From the NCBI GenBank assembly GCA_013153235.1, contig JAADEU010000071.1, positions 1 through 23,628 of the forward strand: a DNA stretch of 23,628 nt, read 5' to 3'. This DNA comes from Aquificota bacterium (GTDB taxonomy: Bacteria; Aquificota; Aquificia; Aquificales; Hydrogenothermaceae). Shown one piece after another: positions 16,041-23,074 of this stretch. Numbering within the stretch: position 1 is the stretch's first letter; every line of letters begins with the position of its first letter. Both the position numbers and the translations under genes were made by a program. Below the pieces are notes generated by a model that was not told where the DNA came from, searched no databases, and saw nothing but the letters and a program-made list of their open reading frames with translations.

Positions 16041-16349
16041 CTACCAGTTTTCTTTAAGGCTTCTCAGTCTTGAAGCCTTGTCAGATTCCTTCTTGGCGGA
16101 AGGTGGTCTGTAGTAATTGGGAAGGTCCTTGACATCTTTTTTGTAGTAATTTGGGAGTTTGTTCAGGGAGCCTTTGTAGTAGTTGGGGGCATTTTCCGGT
16201 TTGCCTTTATAGTATCCGGGGGTCTTTTTTATATCCCCTTTGTAGTATCTGGGTTTACCTGTGGACATCTTCTCATACAGAAAATATCCCAGCCCACCAA
16301 TGCTGAAAAACAGTACAGAAAGTATAAGTATAAAACCTGCCTTACCCAT
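16041..16349 (-). CDS. Small membrane protein with five P-x-Y-Y-K 11-residue repeats, function unknown
   Basis: I do not recognise this 102-residue protein. Residues 4-24 form one strongly hydrophobic segment (FILILSVLFFSIGGLGYFLY). From residue 33 to 81 the motif P-[RGN]-Y-Y-[KR] recurs at 33, 44, 55, 66 and 77, exactly every 11 residues; the spacers are Lys/Asp/Glu/Asn-rich. A basic tail ends in KENW. A signal anchor with the repeats outside the cytoplasm, or a cytoplasmic tail, are both possible. It is the only minus-strand gene, tail-to-tail with fliA and divergent from fliK. The start ATG 16349 is chosen because AGGTGAT lies 4 bases upstream; an ATG at 16355 or GTG at 16358 would sit inside that site. 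A flagellar role is inferred from position and promoter only. Confidence 0.8.
   Translation of the reverse strand: MGKAGFILILSVLFFSIGGLGYFLYEKMSTGKPRYYKGDIKKTPGYYKGKPENAPNYYKGSLNKLPNYYKKDVKDLPNYYRPPSAKKESDKASRLRSLKENW
16056..16079. repeat. Perfect 8-bp inverted repeat near the convergent gene ends
   Basis: AAGGCTTC (16056-16063) and GAAGCCTT (16072-16079) can pair around an 8-base loop. It lies just past the fliA stop and inside the last codons of the minus-strand gene. Neither strand has a run of T after it, so it is not a classical intrinsic terminator; it could still mark or protect the fliA mRNA end. Role uncertain. Confidence 0.45.
16107..16253 (-). repeat. Five tandem 33-bp coding repeats (P-x-Y-Y-K-x6)
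   Basis: The codons for P-x-Y-Y-K/R begin every 33 bases on the minus strand at 16253, 16220, 16187, 16154 and 16121. On the plus strand this appears as a recurring TTGTAGTA-like core. The cores are similar but not identical, and the six spacer codons of each unit vary freely, so selection seems to act on the aromatic Tyr pair and on spacing. Confidence 0.9.
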
Positions 16350-16353
16350 AATC

Positions 16354-16360
16354 ATCACCT
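16354..16360 (-). promoter_or_regulatory. Ribosome binding site of the repeat-protein gene
   Basis: On the minus strand AGGTGAT matches the complement of the 16S rRNA 3' end and stands 4 bases before ATG 16349. It decides the start: the upstream in-frame ATG 16355 and GTG 16358 fall inside this sequence. Confidence 0.6.
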
Positions 16361-16380
16361 ACCAGTTTTAATATCGTTCA

Positions 16381-16407
16381 TTATCGCCTCTGTTCAAGGT
16401 TTAATTA
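16381..16407 (-). promoter_or_regulatory. Sigma-28-like promoter for the minus-strand repeat protein
   Basis: Read on the minus strand: TAAT (16407-16404), exactly 15 bases, then GGCGATAA (16388-16381). The -10 box matches the sigma-28 pattern GCCGATAA at 7 of 8 positions and the -35 box matches TAAA at 3 of 4. Transcription would begin near 16374, about 25 bases before the ATG. Its -35 box shares the palindrome TTAATTAA (16401-16408) with the promoter facing the other way. Confidence 0.5.
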
Positions 16408-16428
16408 AGTTTTGCTTTCAGACGAAAA
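16402..16428 (+). promoter_or_regulatory. Sigma-28-like promoter for the fliK-TPR-flgB run
   Basis: TAAT (16402-16405), exactly 15 bases, then GACGAAAA (16421-16428), matching TAAA-N15-GCCGATAA at 3 of 4 and 6 of 8 positions. The start would be about 20 bases before ATG 16457. It overlaps a possible TTG start at 16412, which argues for the later ATG. Confidence 0.4.
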
Positions 16429-16456
16429 ATTAATTAAATTTATCCTGATAAAAGTT

Positions 16457-18397
16457 ATGAATGTAATTAAAACTTTAGCAGTCCAGGGTCTTGTAAATAA
16501 GAAGGCATCCAGACAGAAAGTAAAGGGGGATTTATTTGCCTCTATATTTGAGGCAATGAAAAAACAGCCCACCGTTGCTGTCAATGACAAAAACAAAAAT
16601 TTAAACCTGTCTGCCGGTAGCAGAATACAGGAAGAGTTCAGGGAAGATGCTTTAAAAAACAGTGTCAGAAATCCTCTTCCATCAGAAGAAAAGGCTACCA
16701 ATAAAAAGGTTTCCGAAAAATCCCTGCCTGAGTTTGTCTTCCATGGAAAAACCCCTCTGTTTTCCCAGACGGAAACGGTTCCGGAAAGAAAGTCCCCTGT
16801 CAGAGGTAACAGCCCGGGCTCTGGAGAGAAAAAAAACAGCATAGTAAATATCCCCTCTCCTGAAAGTGGAAAAGTCCTGATTACAAACCCATTTAATGGA
16901 AAAATCACAGAAACAAAGAAGTCTCGAAATATACACCCATTAACATCGGATAAGCAGGTACACCCAGAAAAAAAACAGGAAGAAGGTAACCACTTTAAAG
17001 GGCAGGTATCCCTTTTGAATGGTGCTGCTGTAGTGCAACATTCCACAGAAAAAACCGTTCGACCACAGGACGATAAACTCCCCGGTATATCCCAGCGGTC
17101 TGAGAAAGAACAAAAAACAGAAAAAAGTAATACATACCACATAGAAACACCGGTGGAGGAAAAGCAGATAAAGCGGGAAAAAGAAATCCCCCTTCATAAT
17201 GTACATGGCTCCAATAACCGGGAAGATAGGAGGAAGATAGCAGAGAAACCCCTTCAGGAGGTAAAGGACGGAGACAGGATAGGGTCTGTCCCGGAGCCCG
17301 GTGAGAATTTTGCTGTCCAACAGCGTGCAACCACTATCTCTGTTTTCCAGGGAGAAAACAGGGAGGAATTAAACAGGCGTAAAACTCTACAGGATAACGG
17401 CAAAACCGTAGAAAGACCGCCTGTTTTAACAGGAAGAAAAAAAGAAAAGGTAGAGGATATAAAGGCTTATACTGCTGGAACATCCCGGGAAAATCAGCAT
17501 CCCAGACAGAACACAGAAGACATAAAGACAGAACTTCAACCTGAATTCAAACAGGAACTTCCCGTGGAAAACAGGGTAAGGGTTGAAAACAAAACCGGAG
17601 AAAGATTCCAGGTTAACCTGCCAGAAAACCGGAAGGAAAATTTCCGGATGGCTACGGCAGTAGAACCCGATTCCAGTCAGATATCCCAGAATGCAGACCA
17701 CAGGTTAAAAAGCCCATTAGATTTCCATGAAAATGCCCATTCCAGCCATACAGGATTAGTCCAGGGGAAAAGGGATATAAAAAAGCATCTGAACAGGAAA
17801 TCCATAGACATCACCCAACACGGTGTCAGAGATAACCACCATACAGTAAAAGATGACAGGAAAATAAAGCAGGAAATGGCAGATAACTTTCCTGAGCATC
17901 AGACAGGATACACACCTCCGGTTTCAGAAAGGGAACAGAATGTAAAAAACCACAGGATGGAAACGGCAGGGGGTATCGGTAAAGGTGATACTGTCTCTTC
18001 TGTAACATCAAACCATCACAGCGGAAACGGCTCTACCGGACAGGACAGTGGAGAGACGGAAGGCTTTTACCATGCATCTGGTGGCAGGGAAGAAATTATG
18101 GAAGACAGGAACGAGAACAGTTTTCACAGGAATCTTACACTGAATCTGAAACTTGATGGATTATCCCTCAGGGCAAGATACAACGGAATGAAACTTGACT
18201 TATCCCTGATGCTCAAAGATGTAGGAAACATACAGATTCACCAGCTTTCTGGGGAGCTTTCACAGATAATACAGGAAAGCGGGATAGAAAATTACATACT
18301 GAGAATCAGAGACAGGGAAAAGGAATACAGGGCATTTTCAGAAGGTAAAAAGGCAATACACCAAACATCAAACAAGGAAATAAATGTTAGGGCTTAG
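16457..18397 (+). CDS. fliK: FliK-like flagellar hook-length control protein
   Basis: About 646 residues, mostly hydrophilic low-complexity sequence rich in Lys, Glu, Asn, Gln and His, with no membrane segment. The last 90 residues are ordered (LTLNLKLDGLSLRARYNGM, later GNIQIHQLSGELSQIIQESG) and resemble the substrate-switching C-terminal domain of FliK, though diverged. FliK is a secreted ruler that sets hook length and switches FlhB to filament export. The assignment rests on this architecture and the position before rod genes, not on strong motifs. I use ATG 16457; the frame stays open to TTG 16412, but that codon lies in a likely promoter. The gene overlaps the next by 14 bases. Confidence 0.65.
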   Translation: MNVIKTLAVQGLVNKKASRQKVKGDLFASIFEAMKKQPTVAVNDKNKNLNLSAGSRIQEEFREDALKNSVRNPLPSEEKATNKKVSEKSLPEFVFHGKTPLFSQTETVPERKSPVRGNSPGSGEKKNSIVNIPSPESGKVLITNPFNGKITETKKSRNIHPLTSDKQVHPEKKQEEGNHFKGQVSLLNGAAVVQHSTEKTVRPQDDKLPGISQRSEKEQKTEKSNTYHIETPVEEKQIKREKEIPLHNVHGSNNREDRRKIAEKPLQEVKDGDRIGSVPEPGENFAVQQRATTISVFQGENREELNRRKTLQDNGKTVERPPVLTGRKKEKVEDIKAYTAGTSRENQHPRQNTEDIKTELQPEFKQELPVENRVRVENKTGERFQVNLPENRKENFRMATAVEPDSSQISQNADHRLKSPLDFHENAHSSHTGLVQGKRDIKKHLNRKSIDITQHGVRDNHHTVKDDRKIKQEMADNFPEHQTGYTPPVSEREQNVKNHRMETAGGIGKGDTVSSVTSNHHSGNGSTGQDSGETEGFYHASGGREEIMEDRNENSFHRNLTLNLKLDGLSLRARYNGMKLDLSLMLKDVGNIQIHQLSGELSQIIQESGIENYILRIRDREKEYRAFSEGKKAIHQTSNKEINVRA

Positions 18398-20390
18398 GAT
18401 AATTATCCCGATTTTCTTGATTGCTGTCCTTTTTTCCCACGCTCAGGAAGACAAAAAGCAGGCAGATAATCCTGCCCCACCTACCGTTGTGGAGGAAAAA
18501 AAGGAAGAAAAGAAGCCGGAATATACCCCTGAGGAACTGAAGGAGTTTGAAGAGGAGTATAAACTTGCTGTTCTGATGTACAATAGAGGTTCTTACTACA
18601 CGGCACTGAACATACTTTCCAAGATTGTGAATGACAGATACAATCCCTATTATCCCCAGGCACTGTTTCTTTCAGCAAAAATCTATCTGAATTTGGGAAT
18701 AAAAACAGGGATAAAGGAATTTCTCCAGAAGGCACTGTACTACATAAACACCTATTCTTACTCTGTAGAAAATCCCTTTACATGGGATTTTTACTACACA
18801 AAAGGAATTATCTACGAGAACCTCTTCATGTACGAAAGGGCCCTTGCCCTTTATAAAATGGCATTTGCCCTTGCAGACACACCCCGGAAACAGTTTAAGA
18901 CTGTGATTGCAATCCTAAGGACCGCAGCCTGGTTAAAGAGGATGGATATTATCACCCGTTACATAATACTGGTAAACCTTGAGCAGCTATCTGAGAAGGA
19001 GAAGAAGGAGTTTGAATTTGTCAAAGGCCTTGTAGAGTTCCAGAAGGGAAACTACAGGGAGGCGGTAAAATATCTGATTCCTGTTTATAAAACCTACGAA
19101 CAGTATCTGATTGAAAATCCAAACTATTATCTTATCCTCGGTGAGGCTGCCTACAGGGTTGGCAGTTATGATTTTGCAAAACAGATATTCAGAAGAATGA
19201 TAAGCCTTGTAAAGGACGAATCTGTAATCAGGAAAGCACTGCTGCGACTTGGGGATATTGCCCTGAAAAAAGGGGACAAAATACTTGCATTTAATTACTA
19301 CTACGAGGTGATAAAGAAATATCCCAATACAGATGAAGCAACAATAGCAAAACTCAAGCTGATAGCACTGGAAAGGGATAGTGAGATAAAAAGAAGGCTC
19401 CTCCTGACCGAGGATAAGGATTACATAGACCCTCTGGGATTTGTTCTGAAAACACTTATATCAAACAGAAATAACTATGTTGGCTTTTTTGCCCTGGGAA
19501 ACTTTGGCTACATAGCCCTCAACTCAAAATCTGAAAAACTCTTTGATAAGCTTACCTGGGAACTTTCCCTGGTAAATGTCAGCAGGCTCAGGTACGAACA
19601 TATAGAGTACATCCGGCAGCTATGGGCCCCTGAGATAAAAAAACTGCCCTATATGAGGGGCTGTAAACTGTTTAATGCCAACAAAAGATTTTTCTACCGG
19701 GTCTTTGGAAGGGATACGCTTCTGGTTCTGTATAATGACCTGAAGAAATGCGGAAAATATGAAACTGCCCTGGAACTTGCAAAATTCATAGCAAAAAAAT
19801 GGAATGACGATAAATCACTCCTTGTCCTTGCAGATGCCTACTTCTCCAAAAGGGATTTTAACAGGTCCCTTAAAACCCTGGAAAAAATAAAAAACAGAAA
19901 CTGCAGTTATTACATCCTGAAAGGCAAAAATCTTATATTCCTGAAAAAAGTAGACAGGAACCTTGAAAAGGATATCCTCAGGGTCTGCAAAACCGACTCC
20001 GTTGAGAAGTACATAATCCTCTCTTACATATCCGTGGAGCTTGGCAATCTAAAAAAAGCCGTGGAATACATAGATAAAGTGGTGGATAAACTGCCGGAAT
20101 ATTACAGGGATAACACCCTTGGCAGGATATTCCTCAGAAAACTGGTCTATGGACTGTTTGAGAAAAAGATGTACGGTGAAGCATTAAAGATTATCCTTCC
20201 GGTATCCGAAATACAGAAAGAGGACTGTGATTTAAATAGCTGGGTCCTTATAGCAGCTGTCCGTTCTGATAAGAAAGGGATAGCGGATGATTACTTTAAA
20301 AGGATTGAGGGATGCCAGACCCGCTGGAGTCTGGTGGCAAAAAATGTTTATCAGGACTACCTGATACTGGGGAGTTTGAAAAATGAGTGA
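18384..20390 (+). CDS. Secreted TPR-repeat protein, probable flagellar accessory factor
   Basis: A 668-residue protein with a signal peptide (LRIIIPIFLIAVLFSHA, cleavage after about residue 20), so it is probably periplasmic. A short charged Glu/Lys linker (about 21-55) leads into helical repeats of TPR type, for example AVLMYNRGSYYTALNILSKI, GLVEFQKGNYREAVKYLIPV, GEAAYRVGSYDFAKQIFRRM and LGDIALKKGDKILAFNYYYEV. All six cysteines lie in the C-terminal 250 residues, which could form disulfides. The start ATG has AAGGA upstream and overlaps fliK by 14 bases; its end overlaps flgB by 8. Such coupling suggests a role in basal-body or motor assembly. PflA of Campylobacter is also a periplasmic TPR motor protein, but homology is not established here. 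Confidence 0.85.
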   Translation: MLGLRIIIPIFLIAVLFSHAQEDKKQADNPAPPTVVEEKKEEKKPEYTPEELKEFEEEYKLAVLMYNRGSYYTALNILSKIVNDRYNPYYPQALFLSAKIYLNLGIKTGIKEFLQKALYYINTYSYSVENPFTWDFYYTKGIIYENLFMYERALALYKMAFALADTPRKQFKTVIAILRTAAWLKRMDIITRYIILVNLEQLSEKEKKEFEFVKGLVEFQKGNYREAVKYLIPVYKTYEQYLIENPNYYLILGEAAYRVGSYDFAKQIFRRMISLVKDESVIRKALLRLGDIALKKGDKILAFNYYYEVIKKYPNTDEATIAKLKLIALERDSEIKRRLLLTEDKDYIDPLGFVLKTLISNRNNYVGFFALGNFGYIALNSKSEKLFDKLTWELSLVNVSRLRYEHIEYIRQLWAPEIKKLPYMRGCKLFNANKRFFYRVFGRDTLLVLYNDLKKCGKYETALELAKFIAKKWNDDKSLLVLADAYFSKRDFNRSLKTLEKIKNRNCSYYILKGKNLIFLKKVDRNLEKDILRVCKTDSVEKYIILSYISVELGNLKKAVEYIDKVVDKLPEYYRDNTLGRIFLRKLVYGLFEKKMYGEALKIILPVSEIQKEDCDLNSWVLIAAVRSDKKGIADDYFKRIEGCQTRWSLVAKNVYQDYLILGSLKNE

Positions 20391-20760
20391 GATATTCTCC
20401 CATATCGATATTCTTGAAGAAAAGGCATCATTCTTCCTCCAGAGGACAAAAGTACTGCAGGGAAATATCGCAAATGCAGATACACCCTTTTACAGACCGG
20501 TGGACCTGAAGTTTGAAAAGATAATCACACAACAGGTAAAGCTAAAGAGGACAAATCCGAAACATATGGACCCGTTCCCTGAGGTGGAGACCAGAATTGA
20601 GAAGGTTGAGATTAAAAACTTTACAGGATACGACCAGAACAGGGTAAATGTGGAGGAAGAACTGGCAAAACTGGCAGAAAGCTCAATTATGTATAAAACA
20701 CTGCTTGAATCGATGAAAAAAGAGATGGCAAAACTGAAGTACGCCATTTCAGGTAGATAG
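20383..20760 (+). CDS. flgB: Flagellar basal-body rod protein FlgB
   Basis: A 125-residue proximal rod subunit of normal size. The rod motif is clear (RTKVLQGNIANADTPFYRPVDLKFE, residues about 21-45) and the C-terminal helix (ELAKLAESSIMYKTLLESM) is typical. The ATG overlaps the end of the TPR gene by 8 bases. flgC follows 12 bases later, and flgB, flgC and fliE lie in the usual order. Confidence 0.96.
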   Translation: MSEIFSHIDILEEKASFFLQRTKVLQGNIANADTPFYRPVDLKFEKIITQQVKLKRTNPKHMDPFPEVETRIEKVEIKNFTGYDQNRVNVEEELAKLAESSIMYKTLLESMKKEMAKLKYAISGR

Positions 20761-20772
20761 GAGGGGTAAAGT

Positions 20773-21183
20773 ATGATTTTTAAAGGGCTTGAGGTATCTG
20801 TAACAGGAATGGCAGCCCAGAGGATAAGAATAGACATTGCCTCCTCCAATCTGGCAAACGTAAACTCAACAAGGGCAGAAAATGGTCAGCCGTATAGGAG
20901 AAAGGTACCTGTTTTCCAGGCCATCCTTGATAAAGAATCTGAATTGCCCGTGTATCAGGTCAGGGTTGCAAGAATTGACCCGGACCCTACACCTTACAAA
21001 ATGAAATACGACCCAAAGCATCCGGATGCAGGTCCTGACGGTTATGTGAGACTGCCAAATGTTGACCCGTTGAGGGAAATGGTTGATATGATGTCTGCCA
21101 TCAGAACATACGAGGCTAACCTCACGGCGTTCAACACCCATAAAGACATGCTTTTAAAATCACTTGAACTGATAAAAGTCTAA
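20773..21183 (+). CDS. flgC: Flagellar basal-body rod protein FlgC
   Basis: A 136-residue proximal rod subunit. It starts MIFKGLEVSVTGMAAQRIR, has the rod signature IASSNLANVNSTR, the middle GPDGYVRLPNVDPLREMVDM and the C-terminal SAIRTYEANLTAFNTHKDML, all family hallmarks. TAGGAGGGG upstream of the ATG is a strong ribosome binding site. It assembles with FlgB on FliE. Confidence 0.97.
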   Translation: MIFKGLEVSVTGMAAQRIRIDIASSNLANVNSTRAENGQPYRRKVPVFQAILDKESELPVYQVRVARIDPDPTPYKMKYDPKHPDAGPDGYVRLPNVDPLREMVDMMSAIRTYEANLTAFNTHKDMLLKSLELIKV

Positions 21184-21199
21184 ATAAGGTGGTGATATA

Positions 21200-21481
21200 A
21201 TGAGGATTGAGGGGTTACAGGATTTCGGGCAATTAACACAAAAAACAGAAAAAAAAGAGGTAAAATCATTTGGTGATGTTCTCAAAGAGTTCGTTGCCGA
21301 CGTGAACAGTGACCTTAAATCGGCTAAAGAGGCCGAAAGGTTGATTGCAGAGGGTAAAGTTGAGAACCTTGAGAACCTGATGTACCAGATTGCCAAATCT
21401 GACATCTCATTGAGGCTGATTACAGAAATAAGGAATAAGGCACTGGAGAGTTACCAGGAAATAATGCGTATGCAGGTATAA
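21200..21481 (+). CDS. fliE: Flagellar hook-basal body adaptor FliE
   Basis: A 93-residue protein of standard length joining the rod to the MS ring and export gate. Conserved parts are SFGDVLKEFVADVNSDLKSAKEAERL and the C-terminal MYQIAKSDISLRLITEIRNKALESYQEIMRM. AAGGTGGTGAT precedes the ATG. It ends one base before the fliF start. Confidence 0.95.
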   Translation: MRIEGLQDFGQLTQKTEKKEVKSFGDVLKEFVADVNSDLKSAKEAERLIAEGKVENLENLMYQIAKSDISLRLITEIRNKALESYQEIMRMQV

Positions 21482-21482
21482 G

Positions 21483-23072
21483 TTGGACATAAATAAAATC
21501 AAAGAGAAGGCTTTAGAGCTCGGAAAAAAATACGGAACGCCGAGAAATATTGCCCTTTTAACAGCCGGACTGTTACTCATATCCCTTCTTGCATTTGTGG
21601 CAATCCGTTCTGCCACCTCTGTAGAGTACGGTGTACTGTACACAAACCTGAATCCTGACGATGCAGGAAAAATACTGACGGTCCTGCAGGAGGAAAAGAT
21701 ACCCTACAAGGTTGAGGGTGGCGGAAGTATCATTCTTGTCCCAAAGGACAAAATTTACGAAATACGGCTGAAACTTGCAGCAAAAGGTCTACCTTCCAGC
21801 CAGACTGTAGGTTTTGAGATATTTGAGGAACCCAAGATGGGTATCACCCAGTTTCAGGAGAATGTAAACTACCTCCGGGCACTGGAAGGGGAGCTGGCAA
21901 GGACAATAAGACAGCTGGACCCTGTTCAGGACGTAAGGGTAAATATAGCCCTCCCAAAAGAATCGATTTTTGTGAGGGAAGAGGAAGAACCAAAGGCCTC
22001 TGTGGTTGTTAAACTCTGGCCAGGTAAGGACCTTACAAAGGAACAGGTTAAAGCTATAGTTTTCCTTGTATCCCACGCTGTTCCCAGATTAAAGGCAGAA
22101 AACGTCACTGTGGTTGATAACAGGGGAAGGGTTCTATCTGACCTCCTTGATGAAGACTCTGCCGTGGCAGCAACGGACAAAACCGTCCAGCTAAAGAAAA
22201 AACTTGAAAGGCAGATAGAGAAAAACATACAGTCTATGCTTGCAAAGGCCCTTGGCTCTGATAAAGTTGTGGTTAGGGCCTCTGTTGAGCTTGAGATTGC
22301 CAAGGTCAAGCAGAAAGATGAGATTGTAGACCCTGATAAAGTGGCTGTTGTAAGTGAAAGAAAGATACAGGAAAGATTACAGGAAAGGGAAACCCCTGCG
22401 GTAACACCCCCTGGCACAGCAACGAATGTACCCCCTGTACTGCAGGGTGGACAGACTGTGGTCACAAGGGACAAAACAAAGAAAGACCAGACAAAAAATT
22501 ACGAAGTAACAAAATCGTACATAAGCACAGACAAAAATGTGTTCAAAATAAAGAGACTCAGTGTAGGTGTACTGATTGACGGAAAGTACGAAAAAGAGAC
22601 AGATGAAAATGGAAATGTCAAATATAAATTCATACCCCGTTCCCCTGAAGAGATTAAAACATACGAATCCCTGATAAAAAGTGCAATCGGCTACAACCCT
22701 GAAAGGGGAGACCAGATAACTGTTGTCAGCGTTCCATTTGAAACCAAAGCCCAGGAACTTGAGGGCGAAAAACCCCAGCCTGTTAACTGGATTCTGGTGG
22801 CGGGTATAGGATTTCTGGTGCTGATTATACTCCTTGTTGCAGGCTTTATGGCCCTGAAGATTATAAAAGGAAAGAAGAAAGAGGAGATTTCACTGCCACC
22901 TGGTGTTTCCCCTGAAATGGCTGCCGGTGTATACGCACTCCACGAGAAGGAGATGGAGGAATTCAGACTGGAGAAGGAACCGGCTTTCCAGAGACTGGTT
23001 GAGATTGCAGAAGAATCCCCTGAACTTCTTGCAGACCTTATCAGTAAATGGCTGAAAGAAGAAGGTAAGTAA
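21483..23072 (+). CDS. fliF: Flagellar MS-ring protein FliF
   Basis: A 529-residue inner-membrane ring protein of usual length, with a TTG start and AGGT upstream. TM1 is about residues 21-43, followed by the ring-building domains (YGVLYTNLNPDDAGKILTVL; LPSSQTVGFEIFEEPKMGIT; VQDVRVNIALPKESIFV). A flexible Pro/Gly-rich loop lies near residues 305-330. TM2 is about 434-460, and the cytoplasmic tail ends in the FliG-binding segment (LVEIAEESPELLADLISKWL). The FliG partner is encoded about 16 kb upstream, not next door. fliH follows after 2 bases. Confidence 0.97.
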   Translation: MDINKIKEKALELGKKYGTPRNIALLTAGLLLISLLAFVAIRSATSVEYGVLYTNLNPDDAGKILTVLQEEKIPYKVEGGGSIILVPKDKIYEIRLKLAAKGLPSSQTVGFEIFEEPKMGITQFQENVNYLRALEGELARTIRQLDPVQDVRVNIALPKESIFVREEEEPKASVVVKLWPGKDLTKEQVKAIVFLVSHAVPRLKAENVTVVDNRGRVLSDLLDEDSAVAATDKTVQLKKKLERQIEKNIQSMLAKALGSDKVVVRASVELEIAKVKQKDEIVDPDKVAVVSERKIQERLQERETPAVTPPGTATNVPPVLQGGQTVVTRDKTKKDQTKNYEVTKSYISTDKNVFKIKRLSVGVLIDGKYEKETDENGNVKYKFIPRSPEEIKTYESLIKSAIGYNPERGDQITVVSVPFETKAQELEGEKPQPVNWILVAGIGFLVLIILLVAGFMALKIIKGKKKEEISLPPGVSPEMAAGVYALHEKEMEEFRLEKEPAFQRLVEIAEESPELLADLISKWLKEEGK

Positions 23073-23074
23073 AG

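Noticed and set aside
16107..16253. CRISPR-like array, since units repeat every 33 bases
   Set aside because: The period is a whole number of codons in an open frame, the units abut without unique spacers of the usual size, and the conserved part is short and coding.
16041..16349. The small minus-strand gene as the anti-sigma factor FlgM
   Set aside because: FlgM is a soluble, largely helical protein; this one has a membrane segment and Pro-Tyr-Tyr repeats and no FlgM-like C-terminal helices.
16412..16456. TTG 16412 as an upstream start for fliK
   Set aside because: It lies between the two boxes of a sigma-28-like promoter and adds 15 residues with no family support; ATG 16457 is preferred.
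16405..17142. Minus-strand open frame of 245 codons in the 5' part of fliK
   Set aside because: Phe/Ser/Cys-rich shadow of the Lys/Glu-rich fliK frame; the plus-strand frame continues for 646 codons and is coupled to its neighbour.
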